Shown in pieces: positions 35,470 to 47,818 of a stretch of DNA of 64,000 nucleotides (position 1 is the first letter of the stretch; each line of letters starts with the position of its first letter). The position numbers were made by a program, and so were the translations under genes. Under the pieces are notes generated by a model. It had not been told where the DNA came from. It was given only the letters and a program-made list of their open reading frames with translations, and did not search any database. The stretch comes from Siphonodentalium dalli (taxonomy: Eukaryota > Mollusca > Scaphopoda > Gadilida > Siphonodentaliidae): NCBI GenBank assembly GCA_032622095.1, contig CP136061.1, positions 21,082,991-21,146,990 of the forward strand. Direction: 5' to 3'.

Positions 35470-36840
35470 TTGAATATAAATATCCGATTTTGAAAAAAAA
35501 TAAATATATATATATATATAAAAAGGTAACCAAGACACGTGACGGTGACAGCGTAATTCTGTCGACAATACATTGACACTGAATCTGTTGGTCTATATAG
35601 TTGTAGTCTATTTAGGTATATTTGGCCAAGTTTGCGCCCAATATATAATATGCGAAGGATTCTTACCATGTGTCAATAAGGGTTGTCTATCAATATCTGA
35701 TATTGCCAAGGCGGGTATACCTCGCATGCGATCCGGCTTGATGTACCCGTACAGAACCATATCGAGATCGGCTAGCGAAAATCCAAAACCAGGATTCCGA
35801 CCAACAGATGTGTGTGAGTGAGACCAACTGTCGTCTTGCCGAAAATGCCATAATCTGCTCCAGTCGATTTTGTATCTGCAAATTAGTAAATTCGGCCACG
35901 ATAAACGTAAATCTAAATACCAATCACAAGATTCATACTCGCTTTTTGTTAAAGGGGTATTGTACACTAAACTCGGCCATTTATGGGACCATCTCCTTTT
36001 ATACTCAACATAATTTATGCAACAAAATAATTAAGTTTAGTCATGGTTTAGTGCAAAAATACACTCGGTGTTCTTATGAACGATGCAAACAACATGGTAA
36101 TTATAATGAAAATGAGTTTATGACTCGAGTCATAAACTCAGTTTCATTACGCCCCCGGGTGTACAATCAGCTAGATAGTCTTGGTGTATAGTGGTCGCAT
36201 GGGGGTTCTATTTATAGAAATGCATTTTTTTGGGGACACACTAAACGTTGTAGTTCGACGCCGAGGCCGAGTCCGGTAAAAGGTATAGTTGGGAATTTCA
36301 ATTTCGTTTATTGTCGTTTACATTATTATGTCAATAATGTTGATTTTTGGTTTGTGATAAGCTATGCCAATTACAAATAGAAGAAATGAAAAAGATAATT
36401 TGTAAGTCTTATATTTCAACTTTTATCGACATTATTCGTTCTGCAGCGCACTAAGAGTTCTAGTCTGAGACAGCCGAGTCAGCCACCTGTTCGTTAATTA
36501 GGTGCTGATAGGTGTGACAATTTGCAGTAGGTTCCTATTTGCGGACGTCAATTTGTGGAGGTCCCCGATTTCACGGAGGTCCCATATTTAATGGTCGAAA
36601 TACGTTGATTTTAATGAGTGAACGGGTGCGTATATGTCAATTGATACGTATTTTAAACAAATAACGACACGATCATCAAAATAGTGGTTTGTCCTATCAA
36701 TTATATCATCGTCATCATCATCATCATATATAATACCACAACAAGTCTTGCGACTTTTCGTCCCAATAACATTATTTGCAATGTTAGTTTACAAATATAT
36801 GTATCGTCATTCGATATTTTCTTGTGAGTCACTTAAACAT
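35470..36840. other. Unassigned region with one exon-like frame
   Basis: An open frame at about 35549-35821 (+) contains a hydrophobic LLVYIVVVYLGIF stretch (see findings). TATGAACGATGCAAACAACA near 36072 is shared, inverted, with 37800-37830. Otherwise nothing recognised. Confidence 0.4.
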
Positions 36841-36841
36841 A

Positions 36842-37400
36842 TTACTTGTCGTCGAACTCGTATTTTATAAAATAGAAGAATAAGTCTATGTATATTTTGA
36901 ATTGATCGAGTGCTGGAGCCTCAACAGCGAAGTCTGACATAGAGTTCCAGCTATTTACCACCATATGCGTGAAGAAATATTTTCCTATCTCCTTGTTAAC
37001 AGTGCGCATATGTAGCTTTTTAGTATGTCGTCTTATTCTTCCTGGTGAATTTCTTTCTAAAAGGTCACAGGCATTGATATTGTAATGACCATTCAACAGT
37101 TTATATACTTCGATTAGATCTCCTCTAAATCTTCGATAGACATCAGATTCAGTCTTATCATTCGGTCTCGTAGCATAGAGTTTTGATTTGACGAACTAGT
37201 TTCGTTGCTTTTCTTTTTGTTTTCTCTAACATAATGCTTTGATATTTGTGATGTGGGCTCCATTCAGAGTTACAGTATTCAATGATAGGTCTGACCATGC
37301 TTATGTAGAGCGATCGGAAAGTATCTATGTCCAAGTTCGTGAAAGTTCTATTGACTTTAGCGATGATGATTTGAGAAGCTTTATTGTTTTATTTTAGGAT
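36842..37400 (-). pseudogene. LINE reverse-transcriptase 3' end, decayed
   Basis: Minus-strand translation in three frames gives ASQIIIAKVNRTFTNLDIDT, then LYISMVRPIIEYCNSEWSPH, KRKATKLVRQIK, DLIEVYKLLNG and, in the last frame, YFFTHMVVNSWNSM. This is the conserved C-terminal region after the RT domain of jockey/CR1-type non-LTR retrotransposons. A stop and at least two frame changes break it, and the 5' part is absent, so this is a truncated dead copy. It ends near an (AT)n run. The exact clade is not resolved. Confidence 0.85.
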
Positions 37401-37436
37401 ATTGTAGGAAGGCTAATATGGCCGTGTCAAATTGAG

Positions 37437-37438
<2 letters not shown>

Positions 37439-37514
<76 letters not shown>
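37439..37514. repeat. (AT)n microsatellite, about 38 repeats
   Basis: Uninterrupted AT dinucleotides next to the LINE relic. Confidence 0.99.
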
Positions 37515-37519
<5 letters not shown>

Positions 37520-38654
37520 AACAATGGCTAGGCCACTCTTGAAGATTTTATGGCGGGAACACAATGCCTCCGATTAGTAGATTTTTGATCCGCATTTGGC
37601 TTTCTGGTGTGGTGAATGAGAAACCTGCAGTAATAAGCCGTAGTTTATTGTAATCATATTTGAAGGATTAGTTGCTTTAACGGAATTCTGAGGCGGTGCA
37701 TTCATGTAACCAATACATTTTATATTATAATTTATATTTATGCCTAATAATATGATCTTGAGGGCGCTACCATTTCTGATTATGGTTTTCTTGTTATGAT
37801 TACAATGTTGTTTGTATCGTTCATAGATCACATGAGTTTTGCGCGTACACCAACTATGATTTCTCCAGTCTGATACACATCCAGATTCCGTCTCATTTCT
37901 TTCAACTGGATGATGATTGTATTGAAACCTTGGTCTCGTTTGAACGAGACTGATTTCTCACGCGTGGAAAACTCGCAGAATATTCCGCACGCAAGAATTC
38001 ACGCTATACGTCAGTATATACGATCACCCACGTGTGTTTCGCGTAAATTTCACGCACCGGTGACTGTATCAGTTGTTCTGCATGCCCTCATACGCCGTCG
38101 CAAAAGGTCGTTTTATATAAAATCAGTCCAAACGTATGTATGCCTGTCCGTCATCATTTTTGGTTTCTTGGTGATAACTTGAATACTCGTTTTCCCATTG
38201 ACTCAAAACTTGGTATGTGGTTTAATTCCTATATTCAGGATATAATGACGTTTTCTCATTAATTATGTCGTCTGGTCGAGCACTAACGACTTCTTTCTTG
38301 ATGTATTGTTAAAGGCCGACATAATTTTCGATTACATAAAAAAATATATGCCATATTATATACCATTTGAGAGTCGATGTCTGACCTTAAAAATCAAAAT
38401 GCATGCATGGGCTGATACCCTATCATAATTGAAATTGTTAAACGAGATAATCTCCATGTGGCTAATCGTGTTTGATTAGTTTCCCTAAAAAATCGTAATA
38501 TCAAACATGACGTCCTAATCTATATATGGTGAAAATAAAGAGCGTTATATACACGAGAAGATAAAAAATAACATTCGGTACCTGGCACATTGTAGCTTTC
38601 TATACCGAAATGCCTGAAAACGAATGGCGAACTTGCCATCGTGTGCATGTACCC
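37515..38654. other. Unassigned region with dispersed-repeat fragment
   Basis: 37600-37830 shares pieces with 30640, 36070 and 48350-48460 (CTACCATTTCTGATTATGGT). No exon recognised. Confidence 0.5.
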
Positions 38655-38658
38655 TTAA

Positions 38659-38830
38659 AGATTCATAATCCGATTTAACGCTCCTAAATTACTATTTCTT
38701 CGGCCTCGGTGGTAAACCAAATAATATTTGAATTGAGTCGAGAAACCCACCCATCAAAGCTGCAGTTGTCAAATTTGGATTTTTTAAATCTGTTATTTTT
38801 CACCATCTGGATTATTTGGAGGTCTGGCGA
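38659..38830. mobile_element. TTAA MITE, left-end fragment
   Basis: Begins after TTAA with AGATTCATAATCCGATTTAA, then TTACTATTTCTTCGGCCTCG and GAGTCGAGAAACCCACCCAT. The right end is missing. Confidence 0.75.
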
Positions 38831-40304
38831 CAATTTCGCTAACTTCTCCCAGAAATAGTACATACAGACATGCGCAGACGCCGTCACGAAGGACCATGCA
38901 CGCATGCAATGTCATAATGCAGTGGCGATCGAAAATACATTTCGGAATATACGACGATGAAAAGTATCGCCATCAACAAGAGTACGGTTAGTTGTGATAG
39001 TTGATGTGCGGATGCACATACATTTATTTACGAATCGGTAATCATGTTTTATTCCTGAAAATATACATGGTATATGCCACCATGCTGCATGGTTACACGT
39101 GAAATACTATATGTGTAATTTACATGTGTGATAACACGTGTTGGGGGAATTCCATGCAATTTGAATTATGAATCACCATATATGGAAGTTGTAAACCACA
39201 CTCACTCAACGACGACAACACCCAATAAAAACCGTTATTATTTGAGTTTTTCGGCCATATCGTGATTGCATGGTGTTGTGAGTATTTATTGGTAATAAAC
39301 TAAATTGTACGAACATAATAGTTATATTTAAATAAAATTTCTTTACATATGAAGTGTTACTTGACTTTTATTCATTTCCCAAATATTTATTTGGTTTCTA
39401 TCGTTTATATCCAGGCATCAAACTTGGTTTATTTGCCCCTTTAATTAAATATAATATTTGAATATTACGTATTTTATTTGAAATCTACATTTGAAATCTA
39501 TATTATATTCCACTCTAATAATGTAAATGATAATGTTAGAAACTTTACCTTTAAATTAAATTTCTTTAAAAATTAAGTGTTTTTGACTTATTCCTCCAAA
39601 TATACCTGGTTTCTATCTTATGTTATATCCGAAATCAAACTTAATTTAGCTGTCCTTTAAATTAAATATAAGATTTAAATATGATCGAGTGTTAATTGAC
39701 ATTAACTTATTTCCCGAATATTCCTGCTTTCTAGCATAAAAATCGTGGTTCCGTATTTGTTTGTCTTACCTATTGGGGAATCCGGCATCTCGGCCGATGT
39801 TAGAATCCATTTTAGAGATCACGGAATGGGAAGGCTCCTAGCGAACGTGCGAAATTATTGGAATCTCAACCGCCTTCATTAGCATCATTAACTGTGATTG
39901 GGCGATGATCTGTGAGAAGTGAGTTGATGGAAGCATCTGATATTGATGTGTGTCATATACACCGACTGGTTACGGACACCGCGTATGAAAGAGATGTCGA
40001 TATATGATTTGTCGAGCGTGGTAGGTTTCCACCGTAATCTACACCAATTTACCAATTTCTTCAAAAAAGTTATATTGAAATGTCTTGTGCAAAATTACGA
40101 TGATGATGTTTTCGTTAATTGTTCGACAGGACACGGCCTAATCTTCCCGATAAATCTGAGAGAACGACGGCATTAACAATAATGTATCTAGGTATCCCGG
40201 GGTTCCTATTGTACACCACACTTTCCTCCAATTCTCGCACCCTAATTTCGCTATAGAATCAGGGATAATAAGGGATGAACTATAGATAATTACATGGTTA
40301 TCTT
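38831..40304. other. Unassigned AT-rich region
   Basis: No exon or strong repeat recognised; 39300-39720 is very AT-rich with recurring TTAAATTAAAT. Confidence 0.5.
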
Positions 40305-40373
40305 ATACACTCGATGTTATACCGGTATATGTTTGTACACTCGATGTTATACCGGTATATGTTCGTACACTCG
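40305..40373. repeat. 30-bp direct repeat, 2.3 copies
   Basis: TACACTCGATGTTATACCGG plus TATATGTTYG repeated. Confidence 0.9.
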
Positions 40374-40740
40374 CAAATTTACGGCATCGTAGAACCGCCG
40401 CCTCCTCTTTTGTTACTAACTTGTTTAAACAAGTTAGCTAACTTGTGTACACATTTTTAAACAAGTTAGTAACTTGTTTACACAAGTTAGTTAACGTGTT
40501 TAAACAAGTTAGCTAACGTGTTTAAACAATTTAGTAACTCGTGTAAACAAGTTAGCTAGCTTGTTTAAACAAGTTGGTAACTTGTTTAAGTTGTTTATAC
40601 ACAAGTTAGTTAACTTGTTTAAACAAGTTACTAAATTGTGTACTCAAGTTAGCTAACTTGTTTAAACAAGTTAGTTAACTTGTTTAAACAAGTTAGTGAC
40701 AAAAGAGGAGGTGGCGGTTCCACGCTGCCGTACAAATTTG
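40374..40740. mobile_element. Hairpin element with stacked TTTAAAC palindromes
   Basis: Inverted ends CAAATTTACGGCATCGTAGA and its counterpart TACAAATTTG at 40731-40740 (with AACCGCCGCCTCCTCTTTTG pairing CAAAAGAGGAGGTGGCGGTT). Between them about 300 bp of alternating AACTTGTTTAAACAAGTT and AAGTTAGCTAACTT, each self-complementary, at roughly 22-24 bp spacing. Confidence 0.9.
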
Positions 40741-40919
40741 CCTGGTATTTTGTTTTGCTTGCAGGCATTTCGATACAGTATTGCACATGTTTTCTGATGT
40801 CTAATTTCAATTTTAGTTTTAACATACAATTTTTTTTATTTCATCTTGTTATTTTATTTGCTGAATGCTATTTGTGCATTTTAATAATATACATGTATGA
40901 TTGGTTACTCTATATATGC

Positions 40920-40985
40920 TATATGCGGGATAGTGTCACTAATTTCACCCTCTGGGGACCTCATTCTGCAAATGACAGGCACAAT
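40920..40985. repeat. Half copy of double-hairpin MITE
   Basis: GCGGGATAGTGTCACTAATT, CACCCTCTGGGGACCTCATT and CTGCAAATGACAGGCAC are the right half of the family. Confidence 0.85.
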
Positions 40986-41270
40986 AAACTTAGGCTTGCT
41001 TGCATGGAATTCACAGAAACATTTCGGTAGCATTGTTATAGCGGAACTATACTTCTCACGTAATTATATAGATAGATAGGTAGATAGATTTATTTCCTCA
41101 AGCCATCAGATAATGGCGCAGAGAAACTAAGCACAAAAAGCATTTTATGAGATTGTTTGCGTTTGTTTTCTGGCACTATATAGCTTTCTGTATCAAATGC
41201 CTGCATGCCAAAAATACCAGACAAATTTGTGAGTGTGTGAGTTACCCGGCTTATACGCCCATCATAGGCA

Positions 41271-41980
41271 CCATTTTGGATCAGGTTGGGGCGAATATTT
41301 AGATTGCATGGCTATAGGGGCCACCTTACAATAAGCTTTGTATGACCGAAATCGGCCAAGGGGCCGATAAATTAATGGCATGGGTACCATAGTTTAACCC
41401 CTCTGGGTGACGGTCACTTTGGATCGGGGTGGGGTGAATGGCGTAAGTATTTAGATTGGTTTGTGGCCACATTACAACACCCGTTGTTTGACCTAAATCG
41501 GTGATGTGGTCAAGAAATGGCATGGGTGCCCCATTTGAACCCATCTGGACGGCGGCCATTTTGGTTCGGGTGGGGATGAGTGCATGGGTGAATAAATATA
41601 TTGCAGCTTATGTGCCACCCTACGACACCCTTTGTTTGACCTTACTCGGTCAAGGCGGTGATAAATGTCATGGGTGACCTATTTGAGCCACTCTGGATGG
41701 CGGCCATTTTGGACCGGGGTGGGATGCATGCATATTTAGATTAGCTTGGGGGCCACCCTACAACATTCTTTATTTTACCTAAATCGACCAAGGGGCCGAT
41801 AATTGGCATGGGTGCCCTATTTGAACCCCTCTGGACGGTGGCCATTTTTGATCTGGTGCAGTGAGTATTTAGATTGGCTTGGGGGGGGGGGCACCATACA
41901 ACACCCTTTGTTTTACCTAAATCGGTCAAGGGGCGATAATTGGCATGGGTGATCTATTTGAACCCATCTGACAAACTCCA
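41271..41980. repeat. 143-bp tandem array, about 5 units
   Basis: Units start CATTTTGGATC... at 41271, 41415, 41558, 41704 and 41842. Each carries ACCCTTTGTTTGACCTAAAT, CGGTCAAGGGGCCGATAA, GGCATGGGTGCCCTATTTGA and usually a GGCGGCCATTTTGG motif. Confidence 0.92.
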
Positions 41981-42479
41981 AGCAGTTATCTCTCATCGCT
42001 CCGCTGAGATACCATTTCGCAGTAATGGCGGTTGTTTGTGTGTGTATGCGATATCGAAGTCGTGTGGGGTCACCACTGCCATAAGGACATTTGGTAAGGA
42101 TTTCTGACATGATCTTAGTTCTTATTTTTAGGATTAAAATTGTCTATGTCTGGCGCAGTTAGTATTGTTCTTATCAATACCGAAATAATTGCCATTATTG
42201 CAAACTTGTGGTGGTCAAAATAAGATAATATGTGACTAAATATAGTTCGGGCGATACTTAAAAATAGATGTATCGGTCCGCAAATAACCATCCTTGTGGC
42301 AGTGATCTATCGCAAGGCTACCACAGTGAAGTCTGCTCGTACTAAACCAGCTCAGATATCTTAGCACTATGTTTTTAAGCTGCTGTGAGATTTTTAATAT
42401 GGTAGCCTTGATAAGGCTTGTGTCTATAATAGAACACATGTCATCTACCAACTATAATGTACTCACATATTCACTCATA

Positions 42480-43265
42480 CCACCGATAGTCCGTGGGCCA
42501 AACAAGATATTTTTCGAATTGGCTGCACCCCCCTGCAACAAAGGTTTCTACATATCAAATTAAAGGTCATCATATGGCGCATCAGATTTTGCTTGTTGCC
42601 AGTTTCAGAAAGTGTCCCAAAATAGATTTTTCATGGAAGACAACTCTAACCCCTATAATAAAATGAAAACTTTCTTGAGTACAAGTGTCGATCAGAGCAT
42701 AAACAAAATATTGCGGTTATAAACTGCACAATCTGTAGTTTATATTAATAAGATATGATCGTAAGATGATACGAGATACAAAACTAGGCCAATTTATGAG
42801 ATAGTTAAAAAAAATTGCGATAAATATTTTGAAATCGCGAAAAATTACTTGGATTATGAAAAACATGGTCACATATAAATGGCTATAACTTGTGAAGCAC
42901 ACGGAACATTGATCCGCAACGTGGCTCAAAATTTGCCCCAATGGCATATCAAAACGATTTTAATAATGGAATGCCAAGAATATTGCTGTGAAAATGAGAT
43001 ATGAGCGTAAGCTTAACCCCACCCCCTAAAATATAACTTTTGCAGAAAAACGAATTATGTAGTTTACACTTAGAATGCTGCATGTCAAGTTGGCTTTAGA
43101 AGCATACACTGAAACAGTGTACAGAGTGATGAAGGGAATTGTAAATAACGGTGTTTAAACGTGATCTTAGATTAAAATTTGAAGAACAAAATGTGAAATA
43201 TTAGAATTTTTACTAATTTCTGTAAAATTTACAACATTTTTATTAAATTTTGATAGGCTATGGTA
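42480..43265. repeat. Dispersed repeat, inverted partner of 52310-53215
   Basis: GTCCGTGGGCCAAACAAGAT, GCACCCCCCTGCAACAAAGG, GGTCATCATATGGCGCATCA, CCAAAATAGATTTTTCA and ACTTAGAATGCTGCATG appear in inverted order and strand at 53210-52620. Confidence 0.85.
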
Positions 43266-44470
43266 TAACCTCACGAGAACACTGGTCTAGAATTAGTAAG
43301 TTCATAAAACTTCATACGATCACCTTTCTGGCAACTATTTGGTCTATTTTTCAATTTTTACGTTTTTATGGAACAGTGATCACAACTGACAATAGATACG
43401 ACATTACGTTGGATGGCATCCAAATCGGCCAACAAAATCGAAGTTTCTCACACTTTCCATCACAAACGTGACTGAGTTCGTTATCTGGGGACAAGGGAAT
43501 TGTTAATCATGAGTTCACTGGTAACCATAAACAGACCATAGAACCCTACTATTGTTTCAATTAATTTAAGCTAATGAGTAATTGGTTGTCTTAAGGACTA
43601 TAGATAATCATTTATTGGGGGGAATACTTGATAAAAGTCAATGTATAGAAAGATTAAAACAATCATCACTAACATGTGCCGTTTGGATCAGTTTAGATAA
43701 GTAAAATCATTTTATATAATTTTTCTGTTTTTCTGAAGAAAATTTAAATTGTATGCCCAAATTTAATATGTGTTCAGGTGTAGTATTTTATATTAAAGAA
43801 ATTAGTTTATACAGAGGATTTTTTGTCAATAAAGAAATAGAAATGTAGTATATAATATTGTGTTGCCAACAGTTTTCAAGACATGCTACTACTTCCTGTT
43901 ATATAATTTGAATATCTATAGTCCTTAAATGTTCTCCCACTCTACTCATCATATGAGTCGTCAAAATTAATACTATTTCGGTTATTGCAGACATTCTCAC
44001 ATACACTGTTACATGGTTAGTCTGCGCTGAAACAAGATCATGTGTCAGATTCACATGAATCTTTGCAGCCAAAGCTCAGTAGTCACAGTCGATCGGGAGG
44101 AAGTATAATCCGTCTGGTTTGTAGGACTCAATTAAAGGGCGACCGTCCATGGCTGTCATGACATGGTACAACAGGCTTGGGAGTTAGCATGATGTGCCAA
44201 TCACTGATATAGTTTGTACGAAGATATGTTGGTGTGATTTCTTAAGGAGTCTGTGGCTGCTGGAGGTAGAAGATGTGTTCCAGTGTTCGGTAATACAACA
44301 CAAGAACGTGTGCATTAATTTGTCGAATAGACGACATTATGTCCCACCATAATATAGCCCACATGCAGACTTTTGGTAGAATATATCTTCAAAATTAATA
44401 TATTACACAAATTGATGCAAATTTAAAGTCGCATCACATTTTACTGCGTTTGACTACTACGTCAAACGGA
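43266..44470. other. Unassigned region
   Basis: A short minus-strand frame near 44170-44075 reads MTAMDGRPLIESYKPDGLYF before a stop; it resembles coding sequence but matches nothing I know. No other exon seen. Confidence 0.35.
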
Positions 44471-45290
44471 TTCATTACGCCACCTGTGGTGTTTCTAGCT
44501 TCTGTTAGTTAAACTTAGTTTGATATTGTGTGGTGGACAGGGCGAATGTATTCTTGGAGATTTTGTGTACCTTACTCAATCGTACCGATAGAATCACGTA
44601 GATGCCGAAATTGTAAAGTTAACGCCACCGGTGTATAATATGTTTATGAAAATATGATAAATCGTATCGATAGAGTCAGGACAGGCTGAAATTGTAAACT
44701 TAAAGTCACCGGTGTAATAATATGTTGTTGAAAATATAAATAATTTGATAGACTGAAAATAATATATAACCCATTGGGAGCCCCTAATGTATTCTTGAAC
44801 ATTTTGTTTTGTACCATTACTCAATCGTACCGATAGAATCACGTAGATGCCGAAATTGTAAAGTTAACGCCACCGGTGTATAATATGTTTATGAAAATAT
44901 GATAAATCGTATCGATAGAGTCAGGATAGGTTGAAATTGTAAACTTAAAGTCACTTGTTGTTGAAAATATAAATAATTTGATAGACTGAAAATAATGTGT
45001 AACCCATTGCGACCCCCCCCCCCCCACCGGGTGTAGTGAAGTGAATTGTGGGTAGTTTCATTGTGAATATTCTCCGCCATCTTTATTTTCTGGAATTATC
45101 ACCAAGATTTCTCCACTCTATTCTCTTAAACTACACCCGAATCGGTCAAATTCTTTTGATAATTCTATCTTAATACATCTTAGCTACTATTCGGATCTGC
45201 TGTCCCGGTCTAAAAAGGGATAGTTTGACCAAAACGACTATTGACCAAAACTTTGTTTACAAATTGAGCGCACTCGATGACCGGGTTGAC
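44470..45290. repeat. Dispersed repeat, inverted partner of 31150-32170
   Basis: ACGCCACCTGTGGTGTTTCT at the left, two units with TACCGATAGAATCACGTAGA, CGCCACCGGTGTATAATATG and ATCGATAGAGTCAGGA, then TTTCTCCACTCTATTCTCTT and CTATTCGGATCTGCTGTCCC. Confidence 0.85.
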
Positions 45291-45309
45291 CGGAATGACC
45301 CGTCCACGC

Positions 45310-45665
45310 TGCAAATTTATTATCGAAAACAAATTCAATTTCTTCCATCTAAAACATAATTACGCGCTGGACTGGTCATTTTAGGAATATATATGTATCC
45401 CACGCACATACACCAAGTTTCAGCTTAAAATTTTGAAAAATGACAGTTTTATTGACATAAATCGATTTTAATGGCAAATGCCATGTTAAATTTTATCATT
45501 GAAAACAATTCATTTCTTCCATCTAAAACATAATTACGTGCTGTACTCTGTAATTTTAGGAATATATAACTATCCCACGCACAAACACCAAGTCTCAGCT
45601 TAAAATTTTGAAAAATGACAGTTTTATTGACATAAATCGATTTTAATGGCAAATGCCATGTTAAA
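45310..45665. repeat. About 180-bp tandem duplication
   Basis: TTCTTCCATCTAAAACATAA, CCCACGCACATACACCAAGT and TTGACATAAATCGATTTTAA each occur twice in the same order. Confidence 0.9.
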
Positions 45666-46740
45666 TAAATTTTTGGGCCCTGCAAATATTTTCTGAGCTG
45701 TTCCATATTGGCACTAGAGTCCATATTTGACCGGTTACAGCTGATAATTGTGCGACAGTACAGTCGCGTTACTTTATACATCAACATTGGTCATTATCAC
45801 CCGACAATTTTATTTTGGTCTATCGTATCAACCCCTATTTTCTCCCGCATAGCCTGACTAAGTGTCAACATTGGTCTTTATCGCTCCACTAATTTGTATC
45901 GTTTCATCGGTATGAATTCCATATCCAATTATCCACATATAACCAACCCAACCTCTAATCCCGGTCCAATTTATTTATTTCTTTCATCGGTATAGTCACG
46001 TTACGTAATATTGTATCGCGTGATACTTGTACTTATATGTCTATGGTATTACTATAGTATACCGTATACGTATATCAATTGTTATTCCTTTCTATATAAT
46101 CCTGGTGCCATCTACAGACATAGAGATAATTTCATACCCCCCCCCCCCCCAATTTTATATCATTGCTGCTTTAGTACAGTTGCGATATATTACATGGCAA
46201 CATCGCTCCACTAATTTATGTCAGTTCATCGGTACAAACCCCTTTTTCTCCGAGTCCATATAACCAACCCAACATCTTATAGAAGTCCATAAATGACTAT
46301 TATGGCACTATATAGAGATGACTAAAATTCTGACACCCCCTATTTTACAGCCTTGTTGCAATGTTCAGTAGAGTTGAGATGCATAATATGTCAACATAGG
46401 TCATTATCGCTCTATAAATTTATATCGGTTCAACCCTTAGTTCCCTGTATCGCCCACCCCTCCCTGAATTTATTTTTTCATTTGTATTATAGTCTCGTTA
46501 CGTACACATTTTATCTCTTGTAACTTTTGCTTCAATGCGTCGAGTTCCGCTGCAGGGAATACAAAACTGACAACATTTTGAAATGTTAGCAGGCTTCAAA
46601 CACATCTTATCCAAGAAAAACTCTGGTTACATAAGAAATTTGTGTATATGGTGTACGCGCATTTGTTGAGTTAAAATCCAAAGGTCCCAAGTCAAGGTCC
46701 AAATCCCCAACACACTGTTGTGTGGTTTAACTCCATCTAC
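45666..46740. other. Unassigned region with degenerate repeats
   Basis: TTGGTCATTATCRCTCCACTAAT-type phrases recur near 45790, 45880, 46200 and 46400, suggesting an old tandem array. A poly-C run lies at 46138-46150. Confidence 0.5.
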
Positions 46741-46742
46741 AA

Positions 46743-47224
46743 ACAGTAATGTCCAAAGTAATTGATCACTTAACCACAGCAAAATTATGGGTATTTTTTC
46801 AAGATTTTAAATCCTGAAAAATTACCCATAATTATGCTGTGGTTAAGTGGTCAATTACTTTGGGCATTACTGTAACCAATATAAGGATTTGAGGTTTAAT
46901 GATAACTCAATCCTCATACAGTAATGTTCAAAGTAATTGACCTCTTAAGCACAGCAGAATAATGGGTAATTTATCAGGATTTTAAATGCTGAAAAAATAC
47001 CCATAATTCTGCTGTGGTTAAGTGGTCAATTACTTTGGGCATTACTGTAACCAATATAAGGATTTGAGGTTTAATGATAACTCAATCCTCATACAGTAAT
47101 GTTCAAAGTAATTGACCACTTAACCAGAGCAGAATTATTTTAAATTTTTCAGGATTTTAAATCCTGAATAATTACCAATAAGTCTGATCTGGTTAAGTGG
47201 TCAATTACTTTGGGCATTACTGTA
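46743..47224. repeat. Three tandem CAGTAATG hairpins
   Basis: Near-perfect hairpins at 46743-46874, 46919-47050 and about 47095-47224, each pairing AGTAATTGACCACTTAACCA with its complement. They are separated by the same spacer (CCAATATAAGGATTTGAGGT), period about 171-177 bp. A fourth copy is at 47685-47818. Confidence 0.93.
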
Positions 47225-47684
47225 ACCAATATAGGGATGTGAGGTTTAATGAGAACTCCATCCACATAACTAATAAATATGTGTGAAAATTCAAACAAAA
47301 CAAAATAAATTCCATGATGGCGACCAATATGGACTGCCTAATTCTGCTCCAAAACATGTATATTGAATATATGGATGTTTAAGAAGGGAAACCGATTATT
47401 TCAATGATATTTTCATTAACTGGGATCCAAAACCTGACTTACGGGAGCGTGCTTCGCGCGCGACTGTATCTTAAGCATATGTGCATATTTAATAAGCCAA
47501 CAATTGGAATCCCAACAGAAGATTGGCGTGGGTCCCTTGTGCGATCTGTCCATCGAAAATTATTTAGACATCTCAAGACACGTAAGACCCAATAACTTAA
47601 TATACAGAATAGATACATCTATTGCCTGAGTGACTAATATTTATATTTGTTACAATGAGGTCAAATAGTTGCGAAGCCACAGTT

Positions 47685-47818
47685 ACAGTAATGCCCAAAG
47701 TAATTGACCACTTAACCACAGCAGAATTATGGGTATTTTTTCAGCATTTAAAATCCTGATAAATTACCCATTATTCTGCTGTGCTTAAGTGGTCAATTAC
47801 TTTGAACATTACTGTATG
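47685..47818. repeat. Fourth CAGTAATG hairpin
   Basis: TACAGTAATGCCCAAAGTAA pairs with CAATTACTTTGAACATTACT; flanking CATTAAACCTCAAA is the spacer of the neighbouring array in inverted form. Confidence 0.9.

Noticed and set aside
44075-44180. Minus-strand frame MTAMDGRPLIESYKPDGLYF
   Set aside because: Only about 35 codons between stops without convincing splice sites.
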